In this document: piece by piece, positions 41,114-50,339 of the stretch
Numbering within the stretch: the stretch's first letter is position 1
Layout of the letters: each line of letters starts with the position of its first letter
Position numbers and translations under genes: made by a program
Assembly (NCBI RefSeq): GCF_029697505.1
Contig: NZ_JARJEF010000002.1
Coordinates: 310,001-374,000, forward strand
Source: Pseudophaeobacter profundi
GTDB taxonomy: Bacteria; Pseudomonadota; Alphaproteobacteria; Rhodobacterales; Rhodobacteraceae
Direction: 5' to 3'
DNA: 64,000 nucleotides
The notes under the pieces: model-generated
The model's input: only the letters and a program-made list of their open reading frames with translations
Databases searched by the model: none
Told to the model about the DNA's origin: nothing

Positions 41114-42073
41114 TTACAAGATCTCGGGCGCGCCAATGGCGGGCCCGAAGTCTTTTTGGGCCTTTCCCAGGATATCCAGGCCGGTTTGCCGCGCCACCGC
41201 TGCAAGATCCTGAAACCAGCCATCCCCAGCGGTGCTCGCGCGGCGCAACAGGCCAATTCTGCGATGCGGTTGTTCACCGATAAAGCGTTGAACACACAGG
41301 TCTTTCGTCGCGCTACATTCGGCCCCCACCGCCAGTTCCGGCATCAGGGTCAGGCCAAAGCCCGCCGCCACCAGCCGCGAGAGGGTCGGCAGAGATCCAG
41401 CCCCCATATTGATCCCCGAGGCCGATCTGGCAACGCCACAGACAGCCAGCGCCTGATCGGTCAGGCAGTGGCCATCCTCCAGCAACATCAACTGCTCTGC
41501 CTTGAGATCGGTTGGCCCCACAGCAGCCTGGCCTGCATTGAGCTGCTGCAGGCGCTTGGATGACCCCGCGAGCAAGAAATGATCCGCAAACAGCTCTTCC
41601 TCGATCACTCCCGAAACACCGCTGGGCAGGGCCATGATCGCCACATCCAGCGCGCCGGTCTGCAGCGCCTCCAGCAGCCGTTCGGTCCGGGCCTCGCGCA
41701 CTTGAATTCGCAGATGCAGATCATGGGCGCGCAGCCCCGCCAATAGCCCTGGCAACAGATAGGGCGCGACAGTTGGAATCACCCCCAACGAAAGGCTGCG
41801 TTGGTTACTACCCTGATCCTGTGCCAGACGATCCAGCTCCGCAGCCGCCTGCAGGATCTGATCGCTCTGGGCCAGAACCGTGCGGCCAAGCGGCGTCAGG
41901 ATCACATCCCGCGCCCGCCGCTCTACCAGAATGCCGCCCATCAGATCTTCGAGCGCTTTGATCTGCACGGATAACGCAGGCTGCGAAACATGGCAGGCCT
42001 GGGCAGCCCGACCAAAATTTCGGTGTTCACAGAGGGATTTGAAGTAGCTCAACTGGCGCAGGGTAAATTTCAT
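41114..42073 (-). CDS. oxyR: Hydrogen peroxide-sensing LysR regulator OxyR
   Basis: This 319-residue LysR-type regulator has an N-terminal winged helix (FGRAAQACHVSQPALSVQIKALE). Its sensor domain carries Cys203 and Cys212 in LLEDGHCLTDQALAVC, the same nine-residue spacing as the redox cysteines 199 and 208 of E. coli OxyR. This makes the OxyR call stronger than a generic LysR assignment. Its immediate neighbour is a peroxiredoxin gene, a typical target. No clear ribosome-binding site precedes the ATG. Confidence 0.92.
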   Translation of the reverse strand: MKFTLRQLSYFKSLCEHRNFGRAAQACHVSQPALSVQIKALEDLMGGILVERRARDVILTPLGRTVLAQSDQILQAAAELDRLAQDQGSNQRSLSLGVIPTVAPYLLPGLLAGLRAHDLHLRIQVREARTERLLEALQTGALDVAIMALPSGVSGVIEEELFADHFLLAGSSKRLQQLNAGQAAVGPTDLKAEQLMLLEDGHCLTDQALAVCGVARSASGINMGAGSLPTLSRLVAAGFGLTLMPELAVGAECSATKDLCVQRFIGEQPHRRIGLLRRASTAGDGWFQDLAAVARQTGLDILGKAQKDFGPAIGAPEIL

Positions 42074-42143
42074 AACCGCAGGTTATCACACCGGTGCCAA
42101 GCTACAATATCCAGCGCAGCAGTCCCCGGTATTGCCGCCTGCC

Positions 42144-43214
42144 CTAGCCAATCATCTGGTTGTTATGTTTTCCATCGTGGCTCTCGTCCATGGTCTCGTA
42201 AAAAACCTTCAACTGGGCCAGCGCAATGCGCAGGACGATCTTTCCCGACCGGGCCGACCAGCCAAGCTGGCGCTCTGCAGCCTCCAATCCTTCCAGATGG
42301 CAGCAACACCGCAGGGCAATGTCATTCAGCCCCGACCCCAGTGCTGTCAGCGCCGCACGGGCCCGTTTTTTGGCAGCGCTAGAGGCTGGGCAGGCAATGC
42401 CGCCACGGGGCTGGCCGCAGGCGTCGGCAGCGCCAAAATAGGCCTGGCTTTGGGCCAGATGATCGCCCACTTGGGCCAGTTCAAAGTCTTCGCGCAGGCG
42501 TTTGCCCGCATTCACCAAATCGCTATCGAGAAAGGGCTTGCCGCTTTTGTCCAGCAGGCGTGCCAGCATATCCAGCGGTGTCTCGCCCAGGCCATAGCGC
42601 GATCGGCGCTCCTTGGGCTTTGATCTTGATGCCGGACTAAACCGGCTCTGCGCTTCGCCAAAGCCGCGCTCCAGCCTGGCCCGTGCCTGATTTTCCCGGC
42701 TGGCCATCAGCCGGCTGTAGACCGCCCGCCCCGCAGGCGTGATGTGATAGCGCCGCAACCGGCCAGAACGGGTGCAACTGATCCAGCCCAATAGCGACAG
42801 GATCCCCGCCAGCCCCTGCTCAACCGAAAGCTTGCTCATGCTGGTTTCGCCTTCGCGTACCACCACGGCCTTTTCCATCCCTGCGCCCACCGCCAGAACC
42901 GCACCGCTTTGACAGAGGCGGGCCAACACCTCCAATGCGGCATTTTCCAGCATCTCTGTATCGCCCAGGGATCGGGTTCGCGGCGAGGATTGGCACCCGT
43001 ATTGCCCTGCCGCCAAAGCACCAATAGCGCAATCGACAAGCGGATCATCGCGGCGGTTTTCCACCCGGCGCACCTGTCGCAAAACCGTAGAGGGATGACA
43101 TTTCAATTCTCGGGCCAAGTGGCGGATCGAGCAGCCACCCTCGGTATGATCCAGATAGTGCTGCACCTCCTGTGGGACCCATTCGGGAAGATTTTGTGCG
43201 GGCTGTCTTTGCAT
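42144..43214 (-). CDS. DUF6456 domain helix-turn-helix protein
   Basis: This 356-residue DNA-binding protein is of unknown role and common in Rhodobacterales. An N-terminal helix-turn-helix (CSIRHLARELKCHPSTVLRQVRRVE) is followed by a winged-helix-like region (GLAGILSLLGWISCTRSGRLRRYHITPAGRAVY). The C-terminal DUF6456 domain includes GETPLDMLARLLDK and AGKRLREDFELAQVG. It is divergent from a DUF6477 gene with a 238-bp gap, a recurring arrangement in the group as far as I know. Confidence 0.84.
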   Translation of the reverse strand: MQRQPAQNLPEWVPQEVQHYLDHTEGGCSIRHLARELKCHPSTVLRQVRRVENRRDDPLVDCAIGALAAGQYGCQSSPRTRSLGDTEMLENAALEVLARLCQSGAVLAVGAGMEKAVVVREGETSMSKLSVEQGLAGILSLLGWISCTRSGRLRRYHITPAGRAVYSRLMASRENQARARLERGFGEAQSRFSPASRSKPKERRSRYGLGETPLDMLARLLDKSGKPFLDSDLVNAGKRLREDFELAQVGDHLAQSQAYFGAADACGQPRGGIACPASSAAKKRARAALTALGSGLNDIALRCCCHLEGLEAAERQLGWSARSGKIVLRIALAQLKVFYETMDESHDGKHNNQMIG

Positions 43215-43452
43215 CGTCGCTAACCTCCGGTGGTCAGACAGGCAAATCCGTCACGTACCGCCCCTGCGGTTACCCACAGGCACAGGGAGTTTACCCAACT
43301 GATTTTGAACAGAACTTTGATCTATTCATCATTGTTTCCACAGAGTGATCAATCAACCGAGAATAGACCGCACGGCAAACAAGCCCCTGCGGCAACACCC
43401 GCAAAAGTTGTGTTAGTGGCTGATCCACACGCCAGAAAATGGGGATCGATCA

Positions 43453-43770
43453 ATGCAGGATGTACTAAGCCGACTAAAAGCCCTTCACCGTCCCAGGTTG
43501 TTAATCCGAACGGCCCGCATTGGTGCCGCGAACTACAGTCGCGACCGCGATCTGCGTCGCATACTGGGCGGAGATCGCAGCCCAAGACCCACCGCAGCAA
43601 TCCTGCGCATAATGGAGCTTGAACAGGAAATGAACCAGCACCGCCTGCGCGGCGAGGCGGCCTATGCGATCACCCGTCATATTGACCTGCTGACCGCCCT
43701 GATAGCAGAAGCCGCCTGCCTCTCGGGCTTTGGCCCAACCGCAAACCGCCCCCGAGCCACAGATCGCTGA
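43453..43770 (+). CDS. DUF6477 family protein
   Basis: This 105-residue soluble helical protein is of unknown function. Conserved parts are RPRLLIRTARIGAANYSRDR and IMELEQEMNQHRLRGEAAY, followed by ARG/HIS-rich HIDLLTALIAEA. It is an arginine-rich, all-alpha protein and shows no enzyme motif. It faces away from the DUF6456 regulator, so common control is plausible but not demonstrated. Confidence 0.85.
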   Translation: MQDVLSRLKALHRPRLLIRTARIGAANYSRDRDLRRILGGDRSPRPTAAILRIMELEQEMNQHRLRGEAAYAITRHIDLLTALIAEAACLSGFGPTANRPRATDR

Positions 43771-43787
43771 GCAGAAAAACCGCACGC

Positions 43788-43823
43788 AAAAAGGCGGCGG
43801 TAACACTATGTGTCACCGCCGCC
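43788..43823 (-). terminator. Rho-independent terminator of the MttB-like gene
   Basis: On the minus strand the stem is built from 43815-43823 and 43793-43801 (GGCGGCGGT arms) with a further four inner pairs, followed by T5 (43788-43792). It lies 50 bp after the MttB-like stop. On the plus strand it might also shield the DUF6477 gene. Confidence 0.82.
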
Positions 43824-43874
43824 AGACCCCCGCCTTAAACGAGTGCGTCAAATCTTTAGATCAACCCTAACTCA

Positions 43875-45419
43875 CTACATGAACGAATCAGGGGCTGCGG
43901 CTTTCTTCTCTGCCACATAGGCCTCCAGGGCCTCTTTGATGGCAGGGTCCAACGCTGGGGGCTGATAGTTGGCAAGCAAGTAATCCACCCGGCTGCTGGC
44001 CAGGGCATAGGTGTCACGCGCGCCTTCTTCTTCCCAGGTTTCAAAAGGCTTGTAATCCAGCAGTTCAGATTTCCAGAAGGCGGTTTTGAAATTCTTCTGG
44101 GTATGGGCACAGCCAAGATAGTGACCGCCCGGCCCCACTTCACGGATGGCATCCATCGCCTGATCGTCTTCGGTAACTGGTACGCCTTTGGCCAGGCCAT
44201 GCAAGGTGCCCAGCTGATCGGCGTCCATGACGAATTTTTCAAAATCCGCCACCAGACCACCTTCAAGCCAACCACAGGAATGCAGCATGAAGTTCACCCC
44301 GGACAACAGCCCCATGTTGAGCGAGTTTGCCGTCTCATAGGCGGCCTGCGCATCCGGCAGTTTGGACCCACAGAAGGACCCGGCAGAGCGGAACGGCAAG
44401 TTCAGGCGGCGCGCCAGCTGACCGGCGCCATAGGTAATAAGAGAAGCCTCTGGTGTGCCAAAGGTCGGCGCGCCGGAATTCATGTCGATCGAGGAAACAA
44501 AGGCACCAAAGATGGCAGGCGCGCCGGGGCGCACCAGCTGGCTATAGGCAACGCCGGCCATGACCTCGGCCAGCACCTGTGTCAGCGTCCCCGCAACCGA
44601 GACAGGGGCCATGGCACCGCCAACGATAAAGGGCGAAATGATGCAGGCCTGGTTGTTCGCGGCGTAGACCTCCAGCGAACCCATCATAACATCGTCAAAT
44701 GTCATGGGAGAGTTGATATTCGTCAGCGACGTCATCACGGTATTGTTCTGGACGAACTCTTTACCAAACAGAATTTCGCACATTTCCACCGAATCCTGCG
44801 CCCGGCTGGGCTCGGTGACTGATCCCATGAACGGCTTGTCCGACAAGGTCATGTGGGCCAGCAACATATCCAGGTGACGCTTGTTCACCGGGATATCGGT
44901 GGGTTCGCAGACCGTGCCGCCAGAATGGTGCAGCCATTTGGACATATAGGCCAATTTCACGAACTTGTTGAAATCTTCCATGGTGGCATAGCGGCGTCCG
45001 CCCTTGGCATCACGCACAAAGGGCGGGCCATAGACCGGGGCCAACACCATGTTGTTGCCGCCAATAACCACCGATTTTTCAGGATTGCGGGCATGCTGGG
45101 TGAATTCCGCAGGCGCGGTGGCGCAGAGTTTACGCGCCAAGCCACGCGGAATGCGCACCCGCTCGCCCTGCACATCTGCCCCCGCATCGCGCCAGCGCTG
45201 CAACGCGGCCGGGTTATCAACAAAATTGACGCCAACCTCTTCGAGGATGATATCAGCATTGGTTTCGATAATTTCCAGCGCGTCTTGGGTCAGCACCTCA
45301 AAATTCGGGATATTGCGCTGAATATACTTTGCAGTTTCAATATTGATGCTGCTGCGTTCTGCGCGACGGGCGGCGCCACCGCCACCTCGGCTCCGACGAC
45401 GTGGTGCTTCTTCAGCCAT
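43875..45419 (-). CDS. Trimethylamine methyltransferase family protein (non-pyrrolysine MttB)
   Basis: This 514-residue protein of the MttB superfamily has a TIM-barrel core that methylates a corrinoid protein from a quaternary amine. The frame has no internal amber codon, so it is not the pyrrolysine enzyme. Members without pyrrolysine include glycine-betaine methyltransferase MtgB. Landmarks include VVIGGNNMVLAPVYGPPFV and VGPGGHYLGCAHTQKNF. A low-complexity basic N-terminus (RRRSRGGGGAARRAERS) precedes it. No corrinoid protein or reactivase gene adjoins. The substrate is not determined. Confidence 0.9.
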   Translation of the reverse strand: MAEEAPRRRSRGGGGAARRAERSSINIETAKYIQRNIPNFEVLTQDALEIIETNADIILEEVGVNFVDNPAALQRWRDAGADVQGERVRIPRGLARKLCATAPAEFTQHARNPEKSVVIGGNNMVLAPVYGPPFVRDAKGGRRYATMEDFNKFVKLAYMSKWLHHSGGTVCEPTDIPVNKRHLDMLLAHMTLSDKPFMGSVTEPSRAQDSVEMCEILFGKEFVQNNTVMTSLTNINSPMTFDDVMMGSLEVYAANNQACIISPFIVGGAMAPVSVAGTLTQVLAEVMAGVAYSQLVRPGAPAIFGAFVSSIDMNSGAPTFGTPEASLITYGAGQLARRLNLPFRSAGSFCGSKLPDAQAAYETANSLNMGLLSGVNFMLHSCGWLEGGLVADFEKFVMDADQLGTLHGLAKGVPVTEDDQAMDAIREVGPGGHYLGCAHTQKNFKTAFWKSELLDYKPFETWEEEGARDTYALASSRVDYLLANYQPPALDPAIKEALEAYVAEKKAAAPDSFM

Positions 45420-45611
45420 GATCTGCCCTCTTGAAGGAATTACGTTGCAAGATGTTTACCCTGCGCATTGCCCCCTGCGCCGAAGGATAACGGCCTATCC
45501 GGTTGGAAAGCGACATGAGCGCGCAATTTTTTGCCGCAGTTTTTGCCGAACTGGGCTGCCGGATGCATCTGTCCTCTTGCCAGAACCGAATGCAAGGCCT
45601 ATGAGCCAAAC

Positions 45612-47180
45612 ATGAGCCAGACATCCCATGACCGCCTTCTTATCATAGACTTTGGCAGCCAGGTTACGCAGCTGATTGCGCGCCGCCTGCGTGAGCTGAA
45701 TGTCTATTGTGAAATTCACCCCTACCAGAACGTCACAATGGATTTTGTGCGCCAGTTGGCGCCAAAGGCCGTGATCTTTTCTGGTGGCCCAGATAGCGTG
45801 ACACGCGAGGGCAGCCCCCGTGTGCCGCAGGAAATCTTTGACTACGGTGTGCCGATCCTGGGCATTTGCTATGGTCAACAGGTGATGATGCAGCAACTTG
45901 GCGGCCAAGTCGAAAGCGGCCATGGCACCGCCGAATTTGGTCGTGCCTATGTCAAACCCACCGTGGCCACCCTGCCGCTGCTTGACGGCTGGTTTCTTGG
46001 CGATGAAGACCGCGAACAGGTCTGGATGTCCCACGGCGACCACGTAAGCAAAATCGCCCCCGGCTTTGAAATCTATGGCACCTCGCCCAATGCCCCCTGC
46101 GCCGTCATCGCCGATGTGGCGCGCAATTTCTATGCCGTGCAGTTTCATCCCGAAGTACACCACACACCCAATGGCGCCAAGCTTTATGAAAACTTTGTGC
46201 GCCTGGCCGGGTTTACTGGCGACTGGACCATGGGGCTGTACCGCGAGCAAGCCATTGCCGAGATCCGCGCGCAGGTCGGCGACAAAAAGGTCATCTGCGG
46301 GTTGTCCGGCGGTGTCGACAGTTCGGTCACGGCTGTGCTGCTGCACGAGGCCATTGGCGATCAGCTGACTTGTGTTTTCGTTGACCACGGCCTGCTGCGC
46401 AAAGGTGAGGCCGAGGAGGTCGTCACCATGTTCCGTGACAACTACAACATGCAATTCATCCACGCCGATGAACAAGAACTGTTCCTCGGAGAGCTGGAAG
46501 GACAGTCCGACCCCGAGACCAAGCGCAAGATCATCGGCAAGTTGTTCATCGATGTGTTCCAGAAGCATGCCAACTCCATCGAGGGGGCGGAATTCCTGGC
46601 CCAGGGCACGCTTTACCCTGATGTCATCGAATCGGTGAGCTTCTCTGGTGGACCTTCGGTAACGATCAAGAGCCACCACAATGTCGGCGGTCTGCCCGAA
46701 AAGATGGGGCTGAAACTGGTTGAACCCCTGCGCGAGTTGTTCAAGGACGAAGTCCGTGAACTGGGCCGCGAACTGGGCCTGCCTGCCAGCTTTATCGGTC
46801 GTCACCCCTTTCCTGGGCCAGGCTTGGCCATTCGCTGCCCCGGTGAAATCACCCGTGAAAAGCTGGAAATCCTGCGCGAAGCCGATGCGGTCTATATCGA
46901 CCAGATCCGCAAGCATGGTCTGTATGATGACATCTGGCAGGCCTTTGTTGCCATCCTTCCGGTTCGTACCGTCGGGGTGATGGGCGATGGCCGCACATAT
47001 GATTTTGCCTGTGCCCTGCGCGCGGTAACCTCGGTGGATGGCATGACGGCTGATTATTACCCCTTCAGCCATGATTTCCTTGGCGAAACCTCGACCCGTA
47101 TCATCAATGAGGTCAAGGGCATCAACCGCTGCACCTATGACATCACCTCCAAGCCTCCGGGCACCATCGAGTGGGAATAG
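45612..47180 (+). CDS. guaA: GMP synthase (glutamine-hydrolysing)
   Basis: This 522-residue enzyme amidates XMP to GMP. The class I glutamine amidotransferase domain has the nucleophile in [16 protein letters not shown] and the histidine in [10 protein letters not shown]. The ATP-pyrophosphatase domain has the P-loop [15 protein letters not shown], and the C-terminal dimerisation domain ends in [12 protein letters not shown] chose the ATG at 45612 since upstream residues are not conserved. It is divergent from the MttB-like gene and has its own terminator. Confidence 0.98.
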   Translation: MSQTSHDRLLIIDFGSQVTQLIARRLRELNVYCEIHPYQNVTMDFVRQLAPKAVIFSGGPDSVTREGSPRVPQEIFDYGVPILGICYGQQVMMQQLGGQVESGHGTAEFGRAYVKPTVATLPLLDGWFLGDEDREQVWMSHGDHVSKIAPGFEIYGTSPNAPCAVIADVARNFYAVQFHPEVHHTPNGAKLYENFVRLAGFTGDWTMGLYREQAIAEIRAQVGDKKVICGLSGGVDSSVTAVLLHEAIGDQLTCVFVDHGLLRKGEAEEVVTMFRDNYNMQFIHADEQELFLGELEGQSDPETKRKIIGKLFIDVFQKHANSIEGAEFLAQGTLYPDVIESVSFSGGPSVTIKSHHNVGGLPEKMGLKLVEPLRELFKDEVRELGRELGLPASFIGRHPFPGPGLAIRCPGEITREKLEILREADAVYIDQIRKHGLYDDIWQAFVAILPVRTVGVMGDGRTYDFACALRAVTSVDGMTADYYPFSHDFLGETSTRIINEVKGINRCTYDITSKPPGTIEWE

Positions 47181-47225
47181 GCTGACCGCTGCTTGGTGAC
47201 GATGAAAGCTGCTGTAACGAACTCG

Positions 47226-47258
47226 AAACCCCGGCCCGCAGGCTGGGGTTTGGTTTTT
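47226..47258 (+). terminator. Rho-independent terminator of guaA
   Basis: AAACCCC (47226-47232) and GGGGTTT (47245-47251) form the base of a hairpin with four further inner pairs, followed by GGTTTTT. It lies 45 bp after the guaA stop. Confidence 0.78.
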
Positions 47259-47370
47259 CCCGCCAAAGACCAGGCTTGGGTCATTCGCTCTGGCAAATGA
47301 ACCGGGCCATTGACGCGAGAGAAGAAAAGCGCTTCCTGTGATAGGCAGGTGCCGCCCAAAGGATCCTCCG

Positions 47371-48264
47371 ATGACCAGTGAAACAAGAATACTGCCAGCA
47401 GCGCTTTGGATGCTGGGCGCGATTGGCTCTTTTTCTGCCATGGCCATCGCCGGGCGTGAGGCGGGGCAGACGCTCGACACCTTTGAAATCATGACCTATC
47501 GCAGCCTTGTCGGGCTATTGATAGTCCTCCTGGTGATCACCTTCACAGGCAAATGGCATCAGGTAAAAACAGACCGGCTAAGCAGCCATCTGGTGCGAAA
47601 CCTGGCGCATTTCACCGGCCAGAACCTGTGGTTTTTTGCGGTAACCCTGATCCCGCTCGCACAGGTTTTTGCGCTTGAATTCACGTCACCGCTCTGGGTG
47701 GTGGTGCTGTCCCCGCTTCTGCTGGGCGAAAGGCTGACACGGATTCGCGGGTTTTCCGCCGTGCTGGGCTTTGCTGGCATCTTGATTGTTGCGCGCCCCT
47801 CGCCCGAAACCCTGAACGCTGGCGTTATCACCGCCGCAAGCTGCGCCATCTTCTTTGCGCTGACGGTGATCTTTACCAAGCGGCTGACCCGGCATGAAGG
47901 CATCGCCTCGATCCTGTTCTGGCTGACCGGCATGCAGCTGGTGATGGGGCTGGTCATGGCGGGCTGGGATGGCGATGTGACATTGCCAAGCCTGGCACTG
48001 CTGCCCTGGATCTTACTGATCGGTTGCGCCGGGTTGGCGGCACATTTCTGCTTTACCAATGCCCTTTCGATTGCGCCGGCCACGGTGGTCGTGCCCTTTG
48101 ATTTTGCCCGCCTGCCCGTGATCGCGATCTTGGCAATGCTGATCTACGGAGAAGCCGTGGTGATCTGGACCTTTGTCGGCGCCGGGCTGATCTTTTTCGC
48201 CAACTACCTCAATATCCTGGAGGCTGCCGGACGTATCGGGGCAGCCAGAACCGACCCGGCCTGA
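47371..48264 (+). CDS. EamA-family (DMT superfamily) transporter
   Basis: This 297-residue inner-membrane protein is built of two five-span EamA repeats, for a predicted ten spans. TM1 includes LWMLGAIGSFSAMAIAGREA. The repeat halves begin near residues 10 and 147 (AGVITAASCAIFFALTVIFTK). The ATG at 47371 follows AAGGA by 7 bp. Substrates of this group are metabolites or drugs, generally exported; nothing local indicates which. It stands alone after guaA. Confidence 0.87.
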   Translation: MTSETRILPAALWMLGAIGSFSAMAIAGREAGQTLDTFEIMTYRSLVGLLIVLLVITFTGKWHQVKTDRLSSHLVRNLAHFTGQNLWFFAVTLIPLAQVFALEFTSPLWVVVLSPLLLGERLTRIRGFSAVLGFAGILIVARPSPETLNAGVITAASCAIFFALTVIFTKRLTRHEGIASILFWLTGMQLVMGLVMAGWDGDVTLPSLALLPWILLIGCAGLAAHFCFTNALSIAPATVVVPFDFARLPVIAILAMLIYGEAVVIWTFVGAGLIFFANYLNILEAAGRIGAARTDPA

Positions 48265-48343
48265 CGGTGTGATTGAGGCCAAGAATTGACCCGATCGCGC
48301 TGGCGCAGTAGCAAGGCCAAAGCACAACAAGAAAGACCGGGCA

Positions 48344-49201
48344 ATGCTCTATCAAACTGCACAAGACTGGCGGGATGCGCCGCAAAAACGCGTATTGTTC
48401 TTTGGCATGTCCGGGCTTGGAAAAACCTATGTCAGCAATATCTTGCGCGGTTCCGGCAGCTGGTTTCATTACTCAATCGATTACCGCATTGGCACCCGAT
48501 ATATGGGCGAATACATCGCCGATAACGCCAAATTTGAAGCGATGAAAAACCCCTTCCTGCGCGAGCTCCTGCTGTCGGACTCGATCTATATCGGTTCCAA
48601 TATCACCTTTGAAAACCTGACGCCTGTCTCGTCCTATCTGGGCAAGCCTGGCGATCCGGCCAAAGGCGGGCTACGGATGCAGGAATACCGGCATCGGCAA
48701 GAACAGTTTCGCCGCGCCGAGATCAATGCGCTGCACGACACCGAATATTTCGCCGAGCGCGCCACCCGTCTTTATGGCTATCCCAATTTCATCTGCGATT
48801 CAGGTGGTTCTATCTGTGAATGGGTGGATGCTGACAACCCGCAAGACCCCGTCCTGACCGAGCTGTCCAAAACATGCCTGATGGTCTGGATCAAGGGCGA
48901 CGAGGCCCATACCGAGGAATTGATTCGCCGCTTTGACCGCGCGCCCAAGCCGATGTCCTACCAGCCCGAATTCCTGCAACAGGCCTGGGAGGACTATCTC
49001 AATCAAATGTCGCTATCAGAGGCAGATGTCGATCCTGATGCCTTTATCCGCTGGACCTATGCCCAGGCGCTGGCCCACCGCCAGCCCCGCTATGCCGCCA
49101 TGGCCCGCAATTGGGGCGTCACGGTCACCGCCGATCAAATCTCTGCCATCACAAGCGAGGATGATTTCAACACCTTGATCGCCCAAGCGCTTGAGACCTA
49201 G
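48344..49201 (+). CDS. P-loop ATPase-like protein of unknown function
   Basis: This 285-residue soluble protein has Walker A GMSGLGKT (21-28) preceded by a hydrophobic strand (RVLFFG). Recognisable later segments are FHYSIDYRIGTRYMGEYI and the CDSGGSICEWVD region near residue 150, which resembles a kinase-like acceptor pocket. The length and single P-loop suggest a nucleoside or small-molecule kinase fold rather than an AAA+ machine. It precedes metA on the same strand (57-bp gap). I cannot name the substrate. Confidence 0.75.
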   Translation: MLYQTAQDWRDAPQKRVLFFGMSGLGKTYVSNILRGSGSWFHYSIDYRIGTRYMGEYIADNAKFEAMKNPFLRELLLSDSIYIGSNITFENLTPVSSYLGKPGDPAKGGLRMQEYRHRQEQFRRAEINALHDTEYFAERATRLYGYPNFICDSGGSICEWVDADNPQDPVLTELSKTCLMVWIKGDEAHTEELIRRFDRAPKPMSYQPEFLQQAWEDYLNQMSLSEADVDPDAFIRWTYAQALAHRQPRYAAMARNWGVTVTADQISAITSEDDFNTLIAQALET

Positions 49202-49258
49202 GCCAGAACTGCCTATCTCTGTGACTTCCTGAACCTTTTATCCCATCGAGGACCTGAC

Positions 49259-50176
49259 ATGCCTATCAAGATCCCTTCTGACCTGCCCGCCTATGACGTT
49301 CTGACGAACGAAGGCGTCATGGTCATGTCGCCGGATCAGGCGGCACGCCAGGATATTCGCCCGCTGCGCATCGGCTTGCTGAATCTGATGCCCAAGAAGA
49401 TCCAGACAGAAAACCAGTTTGCCCGGCTGATTGGTGCCACGCCATTGCAGATTGAACTGTCGCTGATCCGCATGACTGAACATCAGACCCGCAACACTGC
49501 CGCGGAACATATGGAAGAATTCTACCGGTCCTTTCAAGATGTTAAGCACGAGAAATTTGATGGGCTGGTGATCACCGGTGCGCCGATCGAACACCTGCCC
49601 TTTGAAGATGTCACCTACTGGCAAGAGCTGTGCGAGGTGTTTGAATGGACCCAGACCAACGTCCAGTCGACCTTCGGTGTCTGCTGGGGCGGGATGGCCA
49701 TGATCAACTACTTCAACGACGTCAAGAAACACCTGCTAGAGCACAAGCTCTTTGGCTGTTTCCGCCATCAGAACCTTGCGGACTCTTCCCCCTATTTGCG
49801 GGGGTTTTCCGATGACTGCGTCATCCCGGTGTCGCGCTGGACGGAAATCCGCCAGGATGAGATCGACGCCCGCCCAGGACTGACCACTCTCTTGGGTAGC
49901 CCCGAGGCAGGCCCCTGTCTGGTGGAAGACCCAGATCACCGCGCGCTCTATATCTTCAATCATTTTGAATATGACAGCGACACCCTGAAACAGGAATATG
50001 ATCGCGATATCGCCAGTGGCACCGAAATCAATGTGCCGCAAAACTACTATCCCGGTGATGATCCAACCCAGGTTCCGCAAAACCGGTGGCGCAGCCACGC
50101 GCATCTGCTTTATGGTAACTGGATCAACGAGATATACCAATCCACGCCCTTTGATATGAATGACATCGGCGCGTAG
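49259..50176 (+). CDS. metA: Homoserine O-acyltransferase MetA (probably acetyl-CoA using)
   Basis: This 305-residue MetA-fold enzyme activates homoserine for methionine synthesis. Aligned by position with the E. coli enzyme, the nucleophile is Cys142 ([11 protein letters not shown]) and the histidine-containing NHFEYD segment supplies the dyad. Residue 111 is Glu (GAPIE), where E. coli has Gly111. Glu at this position is the published acetyl-CoA specificity determinant in Bacillus cereus HTA, so acetyl rather than succinyl transfer is predicted. Only 57 bp separate it from the upstream P-loop gene. Confidence 0.93.
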   Translation: MPIKIPSDLPAYDVLTNEGVMVMSPDQAARQDIRPLRIGLLNLMPKKIQTENQFARLIGATPLQIELSLIRMTEHQTRNTAAEHMEEFYRSFQDVKHEKFDGLVITGAPIEHLPFEDVTYWQELCEVFEWTQTNVQSTFGVCWGGMAMINYFNDVKKHLLEHKLFGCFRHQNLADSSPYLRGFSDDCVIPVSRWTEIRQDEIDARPGLTTLLGSPEAGPCLVEDPDHRALYIFNHFEYDSDTLKQEYDRDIASGTEINVPQNYYPGDDPTQVPQNRWRSHAHLLYGNWINEIYQSTPFDMNDIGA

Positions 50177-50200
50177 ACAGACTGCAGATATCAATGGGGA

Positions 50201-50235
50201 CCGCAGGCCGGATCGATAAAGATCAGGGCCTGCGG
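50201..50235. repeat. Inverted repeat downstream of metA
   Basis: CCGCAGGCC (50201-50209) and GGCCTGCGG (50227-50235) are perfect 9-bp arms with a 17-nt loop. No T-run follows, so it is a weak terminator or mRNA 3'-end stabiliser at best. Confidence 0.4.
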
Positions 50236-50339
50236 AATGGCAAGCTGGCCTGTGACACCCCGGCGACGGATCGGTAAAAGCGAGTCACATCTCATGGCGC
50301 TTTGGCCTATAACAGTTTGAGCAGAGTGGAGGTTTACGC

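Noticed and set aside
45495-47492. Minus-strand reading frame of 665 codons across guaA
   Set aside because: It is antisense to guaA, lacks a recognisable domain, and owes its length to the high GC content and codon bias of guaA.
49202-49258. SAM-responsive riboswitch before metA
   Set aside because: The gap is only 57 bp and I could not fold it into a SAM-II-like pseudoknot; metA in relatives is often so regulated, but not visibly here.
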